Position numbers and translations under genes: made by a program. From positions 55,183-119,182 of the forward strand of contig JAPEVF010000080.1 in assembly GCA_029747585.1 (NCBI GenBank): DNA of 64,000 nt. Reading direction: 5' to 3'. Shown here piece by piece: positions 12,601 through 22,798 of the stretch (position 1 is its first letter; each line of letters opens with the position of its first letter). The stretch is from Pleurotus djamor. Taxonomy: Eukaryota > Basidiomycota > Agaricomycetes > Agaricales > Pleurotaceae. The notes under the pieces are model-generated. The model saw only the letters and a program-made list of their open reading frames with translations. It had not been told where the DNA came from and searched no databases.

Positions 12601-14506
12601 CTTAGTCGCAAGCTGATAGTAGGGGCATCATGCATCATGCCCGACCTTTATATGTTATCGGTCGTCGGATGCGTCTGAAGATTTCTCGTAACGTACCATA
12701 TGGTGAGGATTATCTCAGAAAACAAGGAATGTTGGATGACTTGCATGAATCCAAGNAAAAAACGCTGCAGAAGCTTGAAGGAAGCAGCTAGGCGTAGATC
12801 TGTGGGATCAGCATGCTATGGCTGATAAAATTGGGAGTAGATATCTCACGAGATGCAAGCATATCTTCATAACTATATCAGCTCGCTGCATGGAACCTTG
12901 GCAATAGAGGGGGCCAAGAATCCGCCTAGTTTTCCGGGAAGAAGCGTTTAGTGTCTGTCTCATGACAGAAACACACAAGGTCGAAGCCCTACCGTGGGCG
13001 ATTGAGCACGGCATATCCCAAGTCTGAGGCTGGGAGCAGTAAGATAGTAGTTTAGAAGACGAAGGACCTAATGATAATCTAGTCAGGCAGGCTGGTGGTA
13101 AGAAGAAAAAGAACATACAAAAATAGACCCCATCAGGNAAAAAACATTAAGGATCACGGGAGGTCGATGGGAGCTTGGTGGGAGCGATTGTTTATATGTA
13201 AAGAAAGGCCTGGCAATGGTAAGAGTCAGGCAATCGCCACCTCGCGTAGAGATCGTAGTTTTTCGATGTATTGCAATGGGAGGACGTTTTGACATGAGTG
13301 GACGGTGCCCACCGAATTACTGACGGAAGTCCCATAAATAGTTCACATACGAGTATGGCTAGACAAGCCGCGTTTATATCTGTCAATCACTTGACATGCG
13401 CAGGGAGCTAGAATGAGCGATTAATCAAAGCAGCTAAAGCAACTTCTTAAGGCTTCGCGTAGCCTTTGCAGAGATCNTTCNAAACNGAATTCCGTCGATT
13501 CCTGACTTTCAGAAAGTGAGGTACGTATCAAGTGACATCGATATCCACTCACCGGATGTAACTGTTTCTGATGCAAGAATGTGTAAAACTTGAGAATCGT
13601 CCACTGGCTCACGGACTCAAGCTGTAAGTCTCGGGTGTGGAACTGGTAGCAGTCGGAAAAGCGTCCCCTAGGGCATGCACGGCTCTTGGATACAGTCCTG
13701 AGGCGCATTGAACGAGTTAGATCCCGATATCATTGGCACCTGTTCAAATCTTCCGACGCCGAACATTCGAAGACAGTTCCTTGAATTGATTTCTCGTGCC
13801 AATAGGATAAGATAGGCTGGGCAGATGTCGTAAGTGTTACGGTTCGGTTCAAGTTTGGTTGCGGTAAGGTCGCCGGGCTGGCCCGGACCGGGACAGCGTC
13901 TATTCAAGCGCCGGGGGCGACTACCAATAGTATCAGGCTATCAGCCATAATCATGTCGCTTCTCAACCGTGCATACTTCCAAGTTTCTTCGCAGCAACCC
14001 CTGAGGCTCCCGACGGACCAACTCGCTCAATCTCCATCACATTGGCTGAAGATGAGTGAAAAAAAAGTTCCTTCACAGTCATTCATGCAGGCAATTGAAG
14101 TCCACCTGAATTTCGCAACTTTTTACAAGAACTTCTATATATGTCGAAACCCAGCCTCGGCGAGCCACTCCCAATCGCTATGCTAGTCTCCTCTGTACTC
14201 TTCCCTTATCCAGTATTTTTCTCGAGAAACCAATCCAACTTGCCCGCTCTGTCGAATTTCCATTTTCGACCGCCATGAGGCTCGCTTTGTTACTTGTATC
14301 GCGCTTTGGGTGGGCAATGGGTGTCTTGGTGGCCGGTCAAATGGGCAGACATGCCACAGGGCAAAGAGTTGCTCTGTGGTCTACTCATTGGTCGCTGGTA
14401 GGCAAGGCTTATAAGGCTATGGAACGTCCAGGAAGATGCTCGACCAACGATAACCCACCAACCCACCCGAAGTATCACCAATCAAGCAAGCAACCGATAT
14501 TCAGTC
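12601..14506. other. 1.9-kb stretch without a recognised gene; N-marked
   Basis: Contains five single N bases (12756, 13138, 13477, 13481, 13486). Open frames are short and cross N positions. The last 100 bp contains a TATA-like element that belongs to the next gene. I see no transposon ends or RNA gene. Confidence 0.4.
14410..14415 (+). promoter_or_regulatory. TATA box of the 14.5-kb zinc-finger gene
   Basis: The hexamer tataag lies about 97 bp before the start codon at 14507. Sites of the same type precede the related CxCG-finger genes in this window. Confidence 0.45.
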
Positions 14507-15590
14507 ATGTATTACTCCAATGTATCTGGATCTGGAAGTTTTCCTGCGGAGTACCTTCCACAGGAGCTCTATCAAGAAAGAAGCTCTGGATATGAATCGG
14601 ACACGTTCGACCCGCGGCTTGTACGTTCCATCCGTCCTCCTTAATGGGGCCTTGTCTAACTGCGATCACTACATTGGTAGTCGTATTATCCTCAGGCTTC
14701 TCCAGCCTCCGAGACGACCCAGCCCTCGACCCCCGAGGTTGAATCACTCACTGGAATCCCAGTCTCCCTCGAAAACGCGCATCAAATCGATTCCATCTCC
14801 TCAGGCCTTGGAGGACATGGAGACTTCGATCTCGCGCGCGAAAATGCCCGATTGGATGAACACATCGCTGCCATCCTTGAGCTCCAAGGCCCAATCCGCG
14901 CTCAAGCGTCAAGACATACTTATCAGCCTTATGCCAGGCCTACTATTGCTCAGGCTACTCCCCCTCTTACTGTGTCTCCACGCGAACTCATGTTACCTGC
15001 CTATGGTCTGGACGCATCTCAGGGAATGCCGCCCACATGGAATCAATTTACTAGTACTGCTATGAACCCTCTCCTTCCCCCGTACGGATCTGGCATCCAA
15101 GTTCCCCAAGTACCACAAGCCCTCGCAGTCCCTTTAAGCTCCATCTCTATGCGCGTCGCGGAGCCAGCGAAGAAAAAAAACTAAACATCTATTTACTTGG
15201 CCTGTCGCTGGTAGAAATCATGACAGCGAAGTCAACTCACCCGAAAGGATGACTTCCAAGGTATGTCAACTTCCACTTCACCTTGCACGGCCTCTATATG
15301 GATTTGATCTGCATATATAGACCATGGCTTACGAAGATATCTACGAAATCTGCGAATGCGGGTATCCTTCGACATCTGATAGGCTATTGAATCGTCATCG
15401 CGAGTTTTCGTGTACCTTCGCTGCAAAGTCCCAGGGAAAGAAAAAGAAGCTTCTCTGCAAGTATTGCCATGGAACATTCTCAAGGCCTGATGCGGTGACG
15501 AGACACATGAAGGAGCACTGTCATGTATTGCATCCATTGAAGTCTAAAGCTCATTGCCGAAGTACTCCCTCTATATATACTCTTCAATAA
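14507..15590 (+). CDS. CxCG-finger plus C2H2 zinc-finger protein, frameshifted at an A run
   Basis: Putative nuclear zinc-finger protein. Exons: 14507-14620, 14681-15260, 15321-15590. As written, the frame stops at 15182-15184, just after eight A bases (15173-15180), giving a 205-aa product without fingers. Counting that run as seven As opens the frame without any stop to the GTATGT donor at 15261 and predicts 320 aa. The N-terminal two-thirds is low-complexity (Ser, Pro, Gln). The last exon carries CECGYPSTSDRLLNRHREFSC, which matches the finger of the two duplicated genes at 19.8-21.1 and 32.4-33.7 kb. A classical C2H2 finger follows (CKYC-x12-H-x3-H). The family looks lineage-specific. Either the extra A is a sequencing error or this is a recently broken gene. 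Confidence 0.7.
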
Positions 15591-16788
15591 TATCGCGCTT
15601 CAAAAGGGTACATTACTACTTACTTTAGCTCTCCATTTCTTCTTTCATTTCGCCATGTAACTGTTGCTTANTTTTTGTCGCCGTATGTCCTATTATACTC
15701 GACCCCTCTGTATCCTTCCTTATTTCTTACGCATGATATCTAGTACGAGTGCCTTTGATCTTTCTTTGCGCAACACTCTCCATCGAACTACGCTAGAATA
15801 ACATCCGAAGTTGGATTTCAAGTGTGACGCGTGGACACCCCTGTGATCCGCCGCATGTGATCGCGTTTCCGGCACTTGTTATTTTTCCCAGGGCCATGTA
15901 TCTCCTGCACGAATACGACAGAATACGACGTGCTGATCTGTCGCTCCTAAGTACTGTGAACTTGGCACACGACAAATCTCTATCCAGTTTTGCTGCGACA
16001 GGTGGGGGTTTATTGATGGGTTCAGATGGACATCTAGAGCGCGTAAGTACATCACGTTATCCTCCGGTTATTCATCGTTGACTCTCCTTTTTCAGTTTAT
16101 ATGACATTGTGACGATAGCGGATCCACTTTCTAAATTCACGCTCGACGTACACGTTGGAAAACCCCAACTTCAGTGACTGTATCCTTGAACTTGAAGGTC
16201 AGGTGGCGAGGAGGACATACGAGTTGCGGACCTGGCGAGCTTCAGAAGTATGTCGTCCCCCGTCGTCTTGAAACCCTCTCTGATGCTTGCCATATATTTG
16301 AGCTCGATCAGCGTTGACTTGGCAGATTTATATAAATTTGCAACTGTCCAAATCGCTAGTTTCAACGACTTCGGTGGATGATGCATTGATGCATGATCCT
16401 ATGATCTCTCAGCTGGTGTAAAGTGTCCTGCCCATGGACTGGGCCGCATGGTGGGCACTGTCATCGTCGTAACGGCCACATGGGCATTCCATTCAATCCA
16501 GCCATACACCTCGCGTTCCCGCCTGGATCAGGAGCGCTTTGATGCCAGAGAAGCGCTCTGCGATGCAAATACGAAGCTTGAGACTTCTCTTTTGCTTTCG
16601 ATATCTTTTTTATGGATAACTGCGGTGTCATCGGAGAAGCGAACGTCGCTCAACTAATCTTCTGCACTTCTGAGGACTCGGAAATCAATTCCCGAAGCTG
16701 GCGTCAAGAAAGGTCTTCCGGGTATTAGTACCAGACGAGATTCGCAGCATTCCACTTGTGCCACCTTCCCCATCATTGAGAAGGCGAG
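15591..16788. other. Intergenic, no supported gene
   Basis: One N at 15671 next to a T run. A minus-strand open stretch at 16171-16386 would encode a helical peptide (LKLAIWTVANLYKSAKSTL), but no partner exons were found. The promoter of the secreted protein at 16789 must lie at the right end. Confidence 0.35.
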
Positions 16789-19166
16789 ATGGCCCCATAT
16801 CTCCTTGCTATTCTCGCTGTTGTCACCGCGACCCTACCCCTCGCATCGCAAGCTGCGAACGACTGGGATCGACCGTGTTTTCAAGGCGAGTGCTTCTATG
16901 ACCAACGTGTCAAGGGGAAGATCACTGCAACTCTCAGAATTGTGTGTAATTTTTCCTTGATTCATGCATGACCGTCCTTTCACACCGAGGATTGTAGTCT
17001 GGCTCTCCCAATGCCATCGCTGATATCACTCCTGCCGGTGGCTGGGCTATCCTCGGCTGCGATTCCCATGCCGAGCGTCAAGACATCCGAATTGTTTGTC
17101 AGAGTGCCAATGCCACTTGCGCCCATCTATTCGGCACCGCTGGTGCTCAAGGCAAACTTGTTCGTCTTCCTGAAGAGGTCAGTTTAGCGCTCGTTCCATA
17201 CCTCTAACTGATTGTCTAACTTCATATCTAGTGTGGAAGCAGTGCCTTTGCCCGTGTCGCTGCGAATTGGGTCCATAGAGACCAAAGTATCCCCCCGAAT
17301 ATTCAGGCTCAATTGAGGCGCCAAGGTCTTCCAACAAGCCCAACCGTCCATGGTATCGCCATCGACACGGATTTCGCTGCCATTGACCCCAAGCAGTAAG
17401 CTTTTGTCATGGCCCCTCTTCTAGCAACTTCGTCTAAGACGGTCTCTTTGTTTTTCTAGTTCTGGTGAAANTTTCTATGAGCATCGTCGGCTCGACCTCA
17501 GCCATTGATGATCATGATCGTGCCTACTTTGAGTCGTCTACCTTCGTCGAGACCACTTTGCAAGGCATGTCGCCAGTATCCTCCTCCTTGTTTCGTCTCA
17601 CTGAAACCTTNCCCCCCCGATTGCAGGCTTCAGCAAGAAATTTGATGTATCCAAATCCACCGAGCTCACCTTACTCGATGTCAACAAACACACGCCAATT
17701 TACTCCAAGTCGTTCAACTGCCCAGAACAACATACCTCTGGCTCCATTGATGTTTCGATTGACACCGCTGCTCACGTGTCAATGCAGATCGGTGTCGTTG
17801 CGAAAGGAACGATCATCCCTCCGAAAGTCAAAGAATTCGCTTTGTTCACTGGTATGGCCGTGATTGCATACTAATTTCGGCTCAAGTTTCTGTACTCATG
17901 CTGCCGTCATCCCAGGTCTTGATGCTGATCTTAACGCCAAACTACACCTGGCGGCGATGGTATCGGTAGGCTCCTCGCGACGTGTGTTTATCAAAGATAC
18001 TGACCTCACGCTGCACATGCAGGGCACCTTAGATAGTGGTGAGATCACCCTATACCAAGTCGGCCTTCCCAAGATCGAATTCAAAGAGTTCGTACCCGTT
18101 TATTCCATTCCTCCTTTTCACCTGGGTGCTCAATGTCCGTGTCACCTTAGTATCCTCTCCATCGGATCCGACTTCAAGGTTCTCGGCAAAGCCACTGCGT
18201 CGCTGTCCCTTGGTATGGACGCGACCATTGGGTTATCCTACCAATCCAAGAGCGAGAAGCTTTTCTGGCCGTCCTCAAAGTCTCCATCTGGTGGTAATTT
18301 CGCCCCGGGGGACGTCCGTGCGTAATCCTTCCTCCTTCCCTTATTCTCGGACACTCATGCTGTCGTTCGATACGCATAGCTATCAAGCTGTCGATGACTG
18401 AATCCGTAACCGCCTCTGGGACACTTGGCGTCCATGTCATACCGAGGATCGAGATGGGCATCGAGGCGTTCAAGGGTGTGGGGAAGGCGAAAGTCAGACT
18501 GGACCTTGACGCAAGCGCTGAAATGCCGTTCAACGTTAACCTTCGGGAACAAGGCTCTCCTCAAGCGAGCCAGACTCCATCCAGCCTCGACGCGCGGGCT
18601 GCGGAACATGTCAATGGATGCTTCAAGGTCATAGGTGGGTTGGACGTTGGTGCTGGTGCTGATGCGAAGTTCTTCGATTTGTTCGATAAGAGTACGAAGG
18701 TCTCGTTGTTTTCGAAGCGGTACCAAATATATCAGGTATGCGAAATATTTTACTTTTACTTCTTTTCCCCCTTGATGCTCCGTCCTGATTATATTCGCGT
18801 AGAAATGCTTCAATGCCCGAAGTGTCTCGCCATCTAGTCAAGTTTCGAAGAAAAGTACTCTGGCTAAGCGTGACTTGACTTGTTTGGCATCCGGACTAGG
18901 CAGTTTAGTAGGTTTGGCGGATGTTAACGTTCTTGGGAGCAGGTATGTTGTATTTGATTCGTAAATCGTCGAGCGTAGCTGACCGGATCCCCGTCCTTTC
19001 CATCAAGTGTTTCTCCTGTGTAAAACCATGAAAGGACGTTTTGTCCTCGTCGAATAATATCATCCCTTTCCTCACCATATCTCTTCGTCTAAACATGAAC
19101 GTAAATGAAGTTTGTTCCATCCGACGACCTCTTCGTCCGGCTTACGAAGCCTGAAGTCCGCTCCCT
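16789..19166 (+). CDS. Secreted DUF7029/DUF7223-like cell-surface protein
   Basis: Predicted secreted protein of a basidiomycete family of unknown function. It begins with a signal peptide (MAPYLLAILAVVTATLPLAS). The first exons are 16789-16941, 16998-17177, 17232-17395 and one starting at 17460. The N-terminal domain has NDWDRPCFQGECFYD, then DITPAGGWAILGCD and LVRLPEECGSSAFARVAANW, with paired cysteines. A beta-rich middle follows, then repeated amphipathic segments in the C-terminal half (GTLGVHVIPRIEMGIEAFKG, GGLDVGAGADAKFFDLFDKS). The N at 17471 must be dropped to keep frame, and the intron holding the N at 17611 appears to use a GC donor (caag/gcatgt). The exon after 18745 is clear to about 18941, but the last exon and stop (placed near 19166) are uncertain. 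Domain names are from memory of the family and should be checked. Confidence 0.7.
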
Positions 19167-19266
19167 TTGAGGTGAACGATGCCATGTGGGTGAATATCAT
19201 ACCTAAAATTCAACGGTGGTCGGTATGCACCTATACATGGGGTCTGCGAGCGAAAAAGAGAGACCA

Positions 19267-19351
19267 TTCGGATACGGGGAATCGAACCCCGAGCTGCCGC
19301 GTGCACTAGATGTCTGAGAGGCGGCAATGTTAGCCGTTACACCATATCCGA
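19267..19351 (-). tRNA. tRNA-Glu (anticodon CTC) with a 13-nt intron
   Basis: The minus strand folds as a full cloverleaf: a 7-bp acceptor stem TCGGATA/TATCCGA, D arm GTGT-AACGGCTA-ACAT, anticodon stem GCCGC/GCGGC, and T arm CGGGG-TTCGATT-CCCCG. The B box GGTTCGATTCC is perfect. Between the halves of the anticodon stem lie 20 nt. Taking 7 for the loop leaves a 13-nt intron just 3' of the anticodon CTC, which reads GAG codons. The sequence matches the eukaryotic tRNA-Glu pattern (ATA-TGGTGTAACGGCTA). It lies about 75 bp from the outer end of the left arm of the inverted duplication. Confidence 0.92.
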
Positions 19352-19442
19352 CAGCGAAATACAGCTGCGTCTATGGAAATATGTAAGGGGTAGCGTTCGG
19401 GAGGCCTGCTATGGTCATGGAAATCATGACATACTAGCCTGC

Positions 19443-19600
19443 TAGTAGCCAAAGACTTGGGACGCGGCATATAAGGCAATGCGACATCGAACCTCTACAT
19501 GCTTATCAAACCAATCATCCAAAGCCAACAATGATTGGAAGTAGAGACTGTGCAGGTGAGGAGCAACTTGACCGACGATGGGGCTGGTGCCGAGGCTTGT
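19443..19600 (-). pseudogene. GH85 endoglycosidase exon-1 fragment
   Basis: Remnant of the gene whose intact copy starts at 33945. The minus strand gives IVGQVAPHLHSLYFQSLLAL and DDWFDKH, aligned with LLGQVAPHQDSLFFKSLSAL and DEWYDTH of the full gene. The start codon is lost (AGC in place of ATG). A one-base deletion before the GCCGCGTCCCAAG word shifts the frame, and the match ends near the exon-1 boundary, so introns and all catalytic exons are absent. It is a dead copy left at the outer edge of the duplication. Confidence 0.85.
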
Positions 19601-19820
19601 TAGGGATGACAAGGGGTGTGATGCATGTGATGAAGGACAGGAGGATCGAGTAGCAGGGAAATCAACCAACTGTTGAAGACGTGAGACGTGTGGGTTGACG
19701 ACAAAATACATGATGGGTGTAATCGGGTACATATACAATGCTACATATACTGTTGATCAAATTCAAGGAGGGATGGAAGAGAAATCGGTCAATATCGTAA
19801 CAGGAAAAAGGGAAATGTGA

Positions 19821-21114
19821 CTAGGCAAAATAAGCCTCGGGAACACAAGGTCCGAAGCGACACTCCGTTATATAGTGCCTCTTGCAATGATCAATGGTGT
19901 ACAAGAGACCTCCGCAACCGCAAACATGGATAGGCTCGGGCCTGGGGATGCGCGAAAGACGCTCGAGAATGGGCACCTGATCTTGAATCGGAGAAGAAAC
20001 TTAATGATGGGTATAATAAGTCGAAAGTGGTGCGAACTTACTATGATAAGACGAGGCTGAGGTTGCAGCGTTCATGTGGGGGACCGGAGGGACATGAGCA
20101 CGGGCGCGGGGAGCACTGGCACGCTTGCCAAACGCGTTCGGGAACTCCGATCGTGGCACCTTCTTCATAGTAGGAGCGATCGCTGGAGGGTCGGGGAGTC
20201 GTTCAGTTTCACTGATCTCGTACTGGTCAGAGTACGACTTGACGGTTCCCGTCGGATATGCAGCTGCGAGTGAGGACGCAGGCATCGGTGGGAGTCGATG
20301 GGCGCGAGGGCGTGTACCATCTTGGCTTGAACTAACGGGCTTGGGCGTTCCAACTTCAGCTTCCACGTTCATGACGGGCGGGATGGGTTGGGGATCCGGG
20401 AGTCGTTGAGTCTCGCTGATCTTGGACTGGGCCGAATACGACTCGACCACCACTCCATGCTTGTACCCCGACGAAGTGGGTGCAGCCAGGACTTGATCCT
20501 TAGCTTGGGCATTGAGCGAGGACCTGGTCTTCCGAGTACGCTGGGCTCGCTGCGTTGTCTTTCTGACCGTGGAAGACCTGCCAGTGTTGGTCGAGTACTC
20601 GCTTTCAGCATCGATAGCGTCTTCATGATCGCTGTAGCTTGCGTCACTGATGGGAACATAAGAAGACGCAATCAAACGCGCAGAGCTCGGGCGTTCAGCG
20701 ACGGAGGGCATGGCCGCAGCAGACTGAGATACAGAGGACGACAAGAAGGGAGAGTGAGCAGAGTGGATTCCTGGAGGCAACCGAGGTGAGAGTGGGACGT
20801 GCNTGGGACGGGGGTTGATATTGAGAAGCGGTCGTCAAGGACGGAGTGGCATAGGAGGCCGAGCTGTTGTCTGAGATGTCTGAGATGGTGTACGACGGTA
20901 GGTTATTGTCGAAGTTATTGTTAACCGTCGGAAGGGCGGGGGCGGCGTTGACAATAGCATCCTGAGACATTGTTCCAACATAAGCGTCGAAGTTGATCCA
21001 GGATGCCCAGTCCGTTTGAAGAGAAGAGTCAACAGAGTCGAAAGAAGAGCCATCGGGACCAGAACCAGAGTCCTGCTGGTCGAGATGACCGACGTAGGCG
21101 AAAGATGCCGACAT
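19821..21114 (-). CDS. CxCG-finger protein, duplicate copy A (left arm)
   Basis: Unknown, probably regulatory protein, 410 aa after removing the N at 20803. Exons, minus strand: 21114-20042 and 19981-19821. With the N kept the frame breaks after SQYQPPS; with it removed the reading continues QHVPLSPRLPPGIHSAH exactly like the right-hand copy. The bulk is Ser/Pro/Ala-rich and probably disordered, with a basic patch (RKTTQRAQRTRKTRSS). Two internal repeats share the pattern S-x-S-x-Q-x-x-ISET-x-R-x-PDP. Exon 2 ends in a finger-like CGCGGLLYTIDHCKRHYITE plus C. This copy has 21 extra bases early in exon 2 (adding RLSRIPR). No inactivating change is visible, so both copies could be expressed. Confidence 0.75.
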
Positions 21115-21190
21115 GATGGAGTTGCGTGCCAGTGCAGGTCGATACAATGATGGGGGTTGGAGGACTCCAAGTCATACCATCCGGGCAGGC

Positions 21191-21196
21191 TTTATA
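21191..21196 (-). promoter_or_regulatory. TATA box of the left CxCG-finger gene
   Basis: TATAAA on the minus strand about 77 bp before the start codon at 21114. It is conserved in the right-hand duplicate (32319-32325), together with the flanking CAATGCGATCGCCCAGC word upstream. Confidence 0.6.
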
Positions 21197-22330
21197 CCTC
21201 GATAGCCACCAGAACGACCATCCAAGCAAGAGCTGGGCGATCGCATTGCGCAAGACAATGACCGATATCTGTCGTCCGAAAATGGACTGATATTGGGGAG
21301 TGGTAGGCTAGGCGGCTCAAGCTGGTTCCATTGACAGGAGAAATCAATCAGGATTGGGGTAGTGGCGGGATCGGCAGTGGCAAATGTCAAGATGTCGGAT
21401 TGGTGTGCTCCGGCTGAAAGTAGAATTACCTTTTCAAGTCGAAGGCGGCACTGGCTAGCTGGCTGCGCTGTTCTGATGAGGTTCAAGTTCGCGTAGGAAG
21501 GAAGAATATGATGTGCTCCGCATGAGGTTGGCAAGCCTACATTCCTTGCGTCCAGTCTTTGACTATCGTTACACGGGTAAGCGTTAAGAATCGGATCGAG
21601 GCGGGTAGGTTTACGCATAGTATTAGAAGGTCATGTTCAACTCAAGCTTCAGTATCGTAGCACCGATGTTGAGTTTCACCTACTGGCTTTAGTACTGTAG
21701 CAGACGTGCATGGTTGAGGGAAGTGTTTTCGCTTCCACCGACAAGATGGAGATAAACTTGCAGGGCTGTCAATGAAGGCGTGCCTTTAGACGTCCGAAGG
21801 TTTGAGAGAGGTCCCGCGTTGCTTCCCAGTATTTGTTCGAGCCTTCGAAATGAGAATATGTCACAACGAGCCGTCACTCAAGGAACTTTTCACTATGAAA
21901 AGCCAATGAAAAGCACTATGAAAAGGGAGCGCAAAAACTGAGTTTGGGTATTCATCACATGAACAAGGGTCTCACCAACCGAGCACTAACACCCAAAATT
22001 CGAAAATTGCTCCTAGTAGATAACATCCACCACGAAGAAGGACTCAGGTCACCGGGGTGCTACTAGTAGGTAGTGTGCACAGTGAATTGTGAACCTAACT
22101 TCAGGGCCGGGTTCACAACCAGAGTCACGTGTGAGAATTCATGATAAAGCGACTTCAATATTCAACGGGCAGCGATGGCCACTTTGGTCTAGAACATATA
22201 CTAAACACTATCTCAGCGAGTATCTGCCTGATAAACGTGCAAAGTACAAATGTAGGGAACAAACAAAACGAAAATGAGTAAGAGCGAATTGAGACAGGGG
22301 ATAGGGGGGGGTGCTTACCTAGCTCCTAGT

Positions 22331-22666
22331 TCAGGCAGATTCATAGTGTAGCTCGAGCTTGAGATCCGCAAGCGAACCACCACTGGGGCTCAGCATCTTG
22401 ACCGACAGCTCTTTCTTATCTTCAGAGACAGAGACATCCCAGCCGTAGTACTCTCTGACCTCGACCTTGAGGCCGCCGACATCAGAGATGGTGCGGATTT
22501 TGGCAATGGAGGACGAGGTAGCCTTGGCTACGCCATTGGCGTTGTGAGTCCACTGGTGGTACATGAGGACGTCAGCGCCGAAGACGAATCCTTGAGGAAA
22601 GATCATGACGAAAGTGTCGTCGTCAGAGAAGGGGGCGTAGTTGAGCTTGCCGACGTAGGTGTACAT
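22331..22666 (-). CDS. Small unknown protein, 111 aa (family of three, copy 1)
   Basis: Unrecognised small cytosolic-type protein without signal peptide, cysteines or membrane segment. It opens MYTYVGKLNYAP and has the family block FPQGFVFGADVLMYHQWT, then alternating hydrophobic segments (DVSVSEDKKELSVKM), and ends LKLELHYESA. The pattern of short alternating segments suggests an all-beta fold. Paralogs lie at 24416-24760 and 31262-31600. The ATG comes directly after a TTCTAG acceptor, and a GTATGT donor lies about 70 bp upstream, so an intron in the 5' leader is likely. A TATATATA box sits at 22791-22798 on the same strand. Function cannot be assigned; a lectin-like or structural role is only a guess. 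Confidence 0.75.
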   Translation of the reverse strand: MYTYVGKLNYAPFSDDDTFVMIFPQGFVFGADVLMYHQWTHNANGVAKATSSSIAKIRTISDVGGLKVEVREYYGWDVSVSEDKKELSVKMLSPSGGSLADLKLELHYESA

Positions 22667-22790
22667 CTAGAACAACGCACGGTGTAAAAATCAGCTGGCG
22701 TGCTTAAACGGCGCAATTTTGGATAAACAAGACATACCTTTCTTTCTTCCTTGGGAAATGTGATGCCTTTCACTAGACACAAAGCATGAC

Positions 22791-22798
22791 TATATATA
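22791..22798 (-). promoter_or_regulatory. TATA box of small-family copy 1
   Basis: TATATATA palindrome about 125 bp upstream of the coding start, on the far side of the presumed leader intron. The paralog at 31262 has the same octamer at 31149-31156. Confidence 0.5.

Larger units (their letters stand above)
19425..21410 (-). repeat. Left arm of a ~2-kb inverted segmental duplication
   Basis: Read on the minus strand, this arm has the same order as 32140-34125 on the plus strand: shared promoter with TATA box, CxCG-finger gene, intergenic segment, and the first exon of a GH85 gene. The nucleotide match is very close through the finger gene and weaker at both ends. The inner end fades near the CCACTGCC word at about 21400. 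The outer end stops after TAGTATGTCATGATT, which corresponds to the end of GH85 exon 1. Confidence 0.85.
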
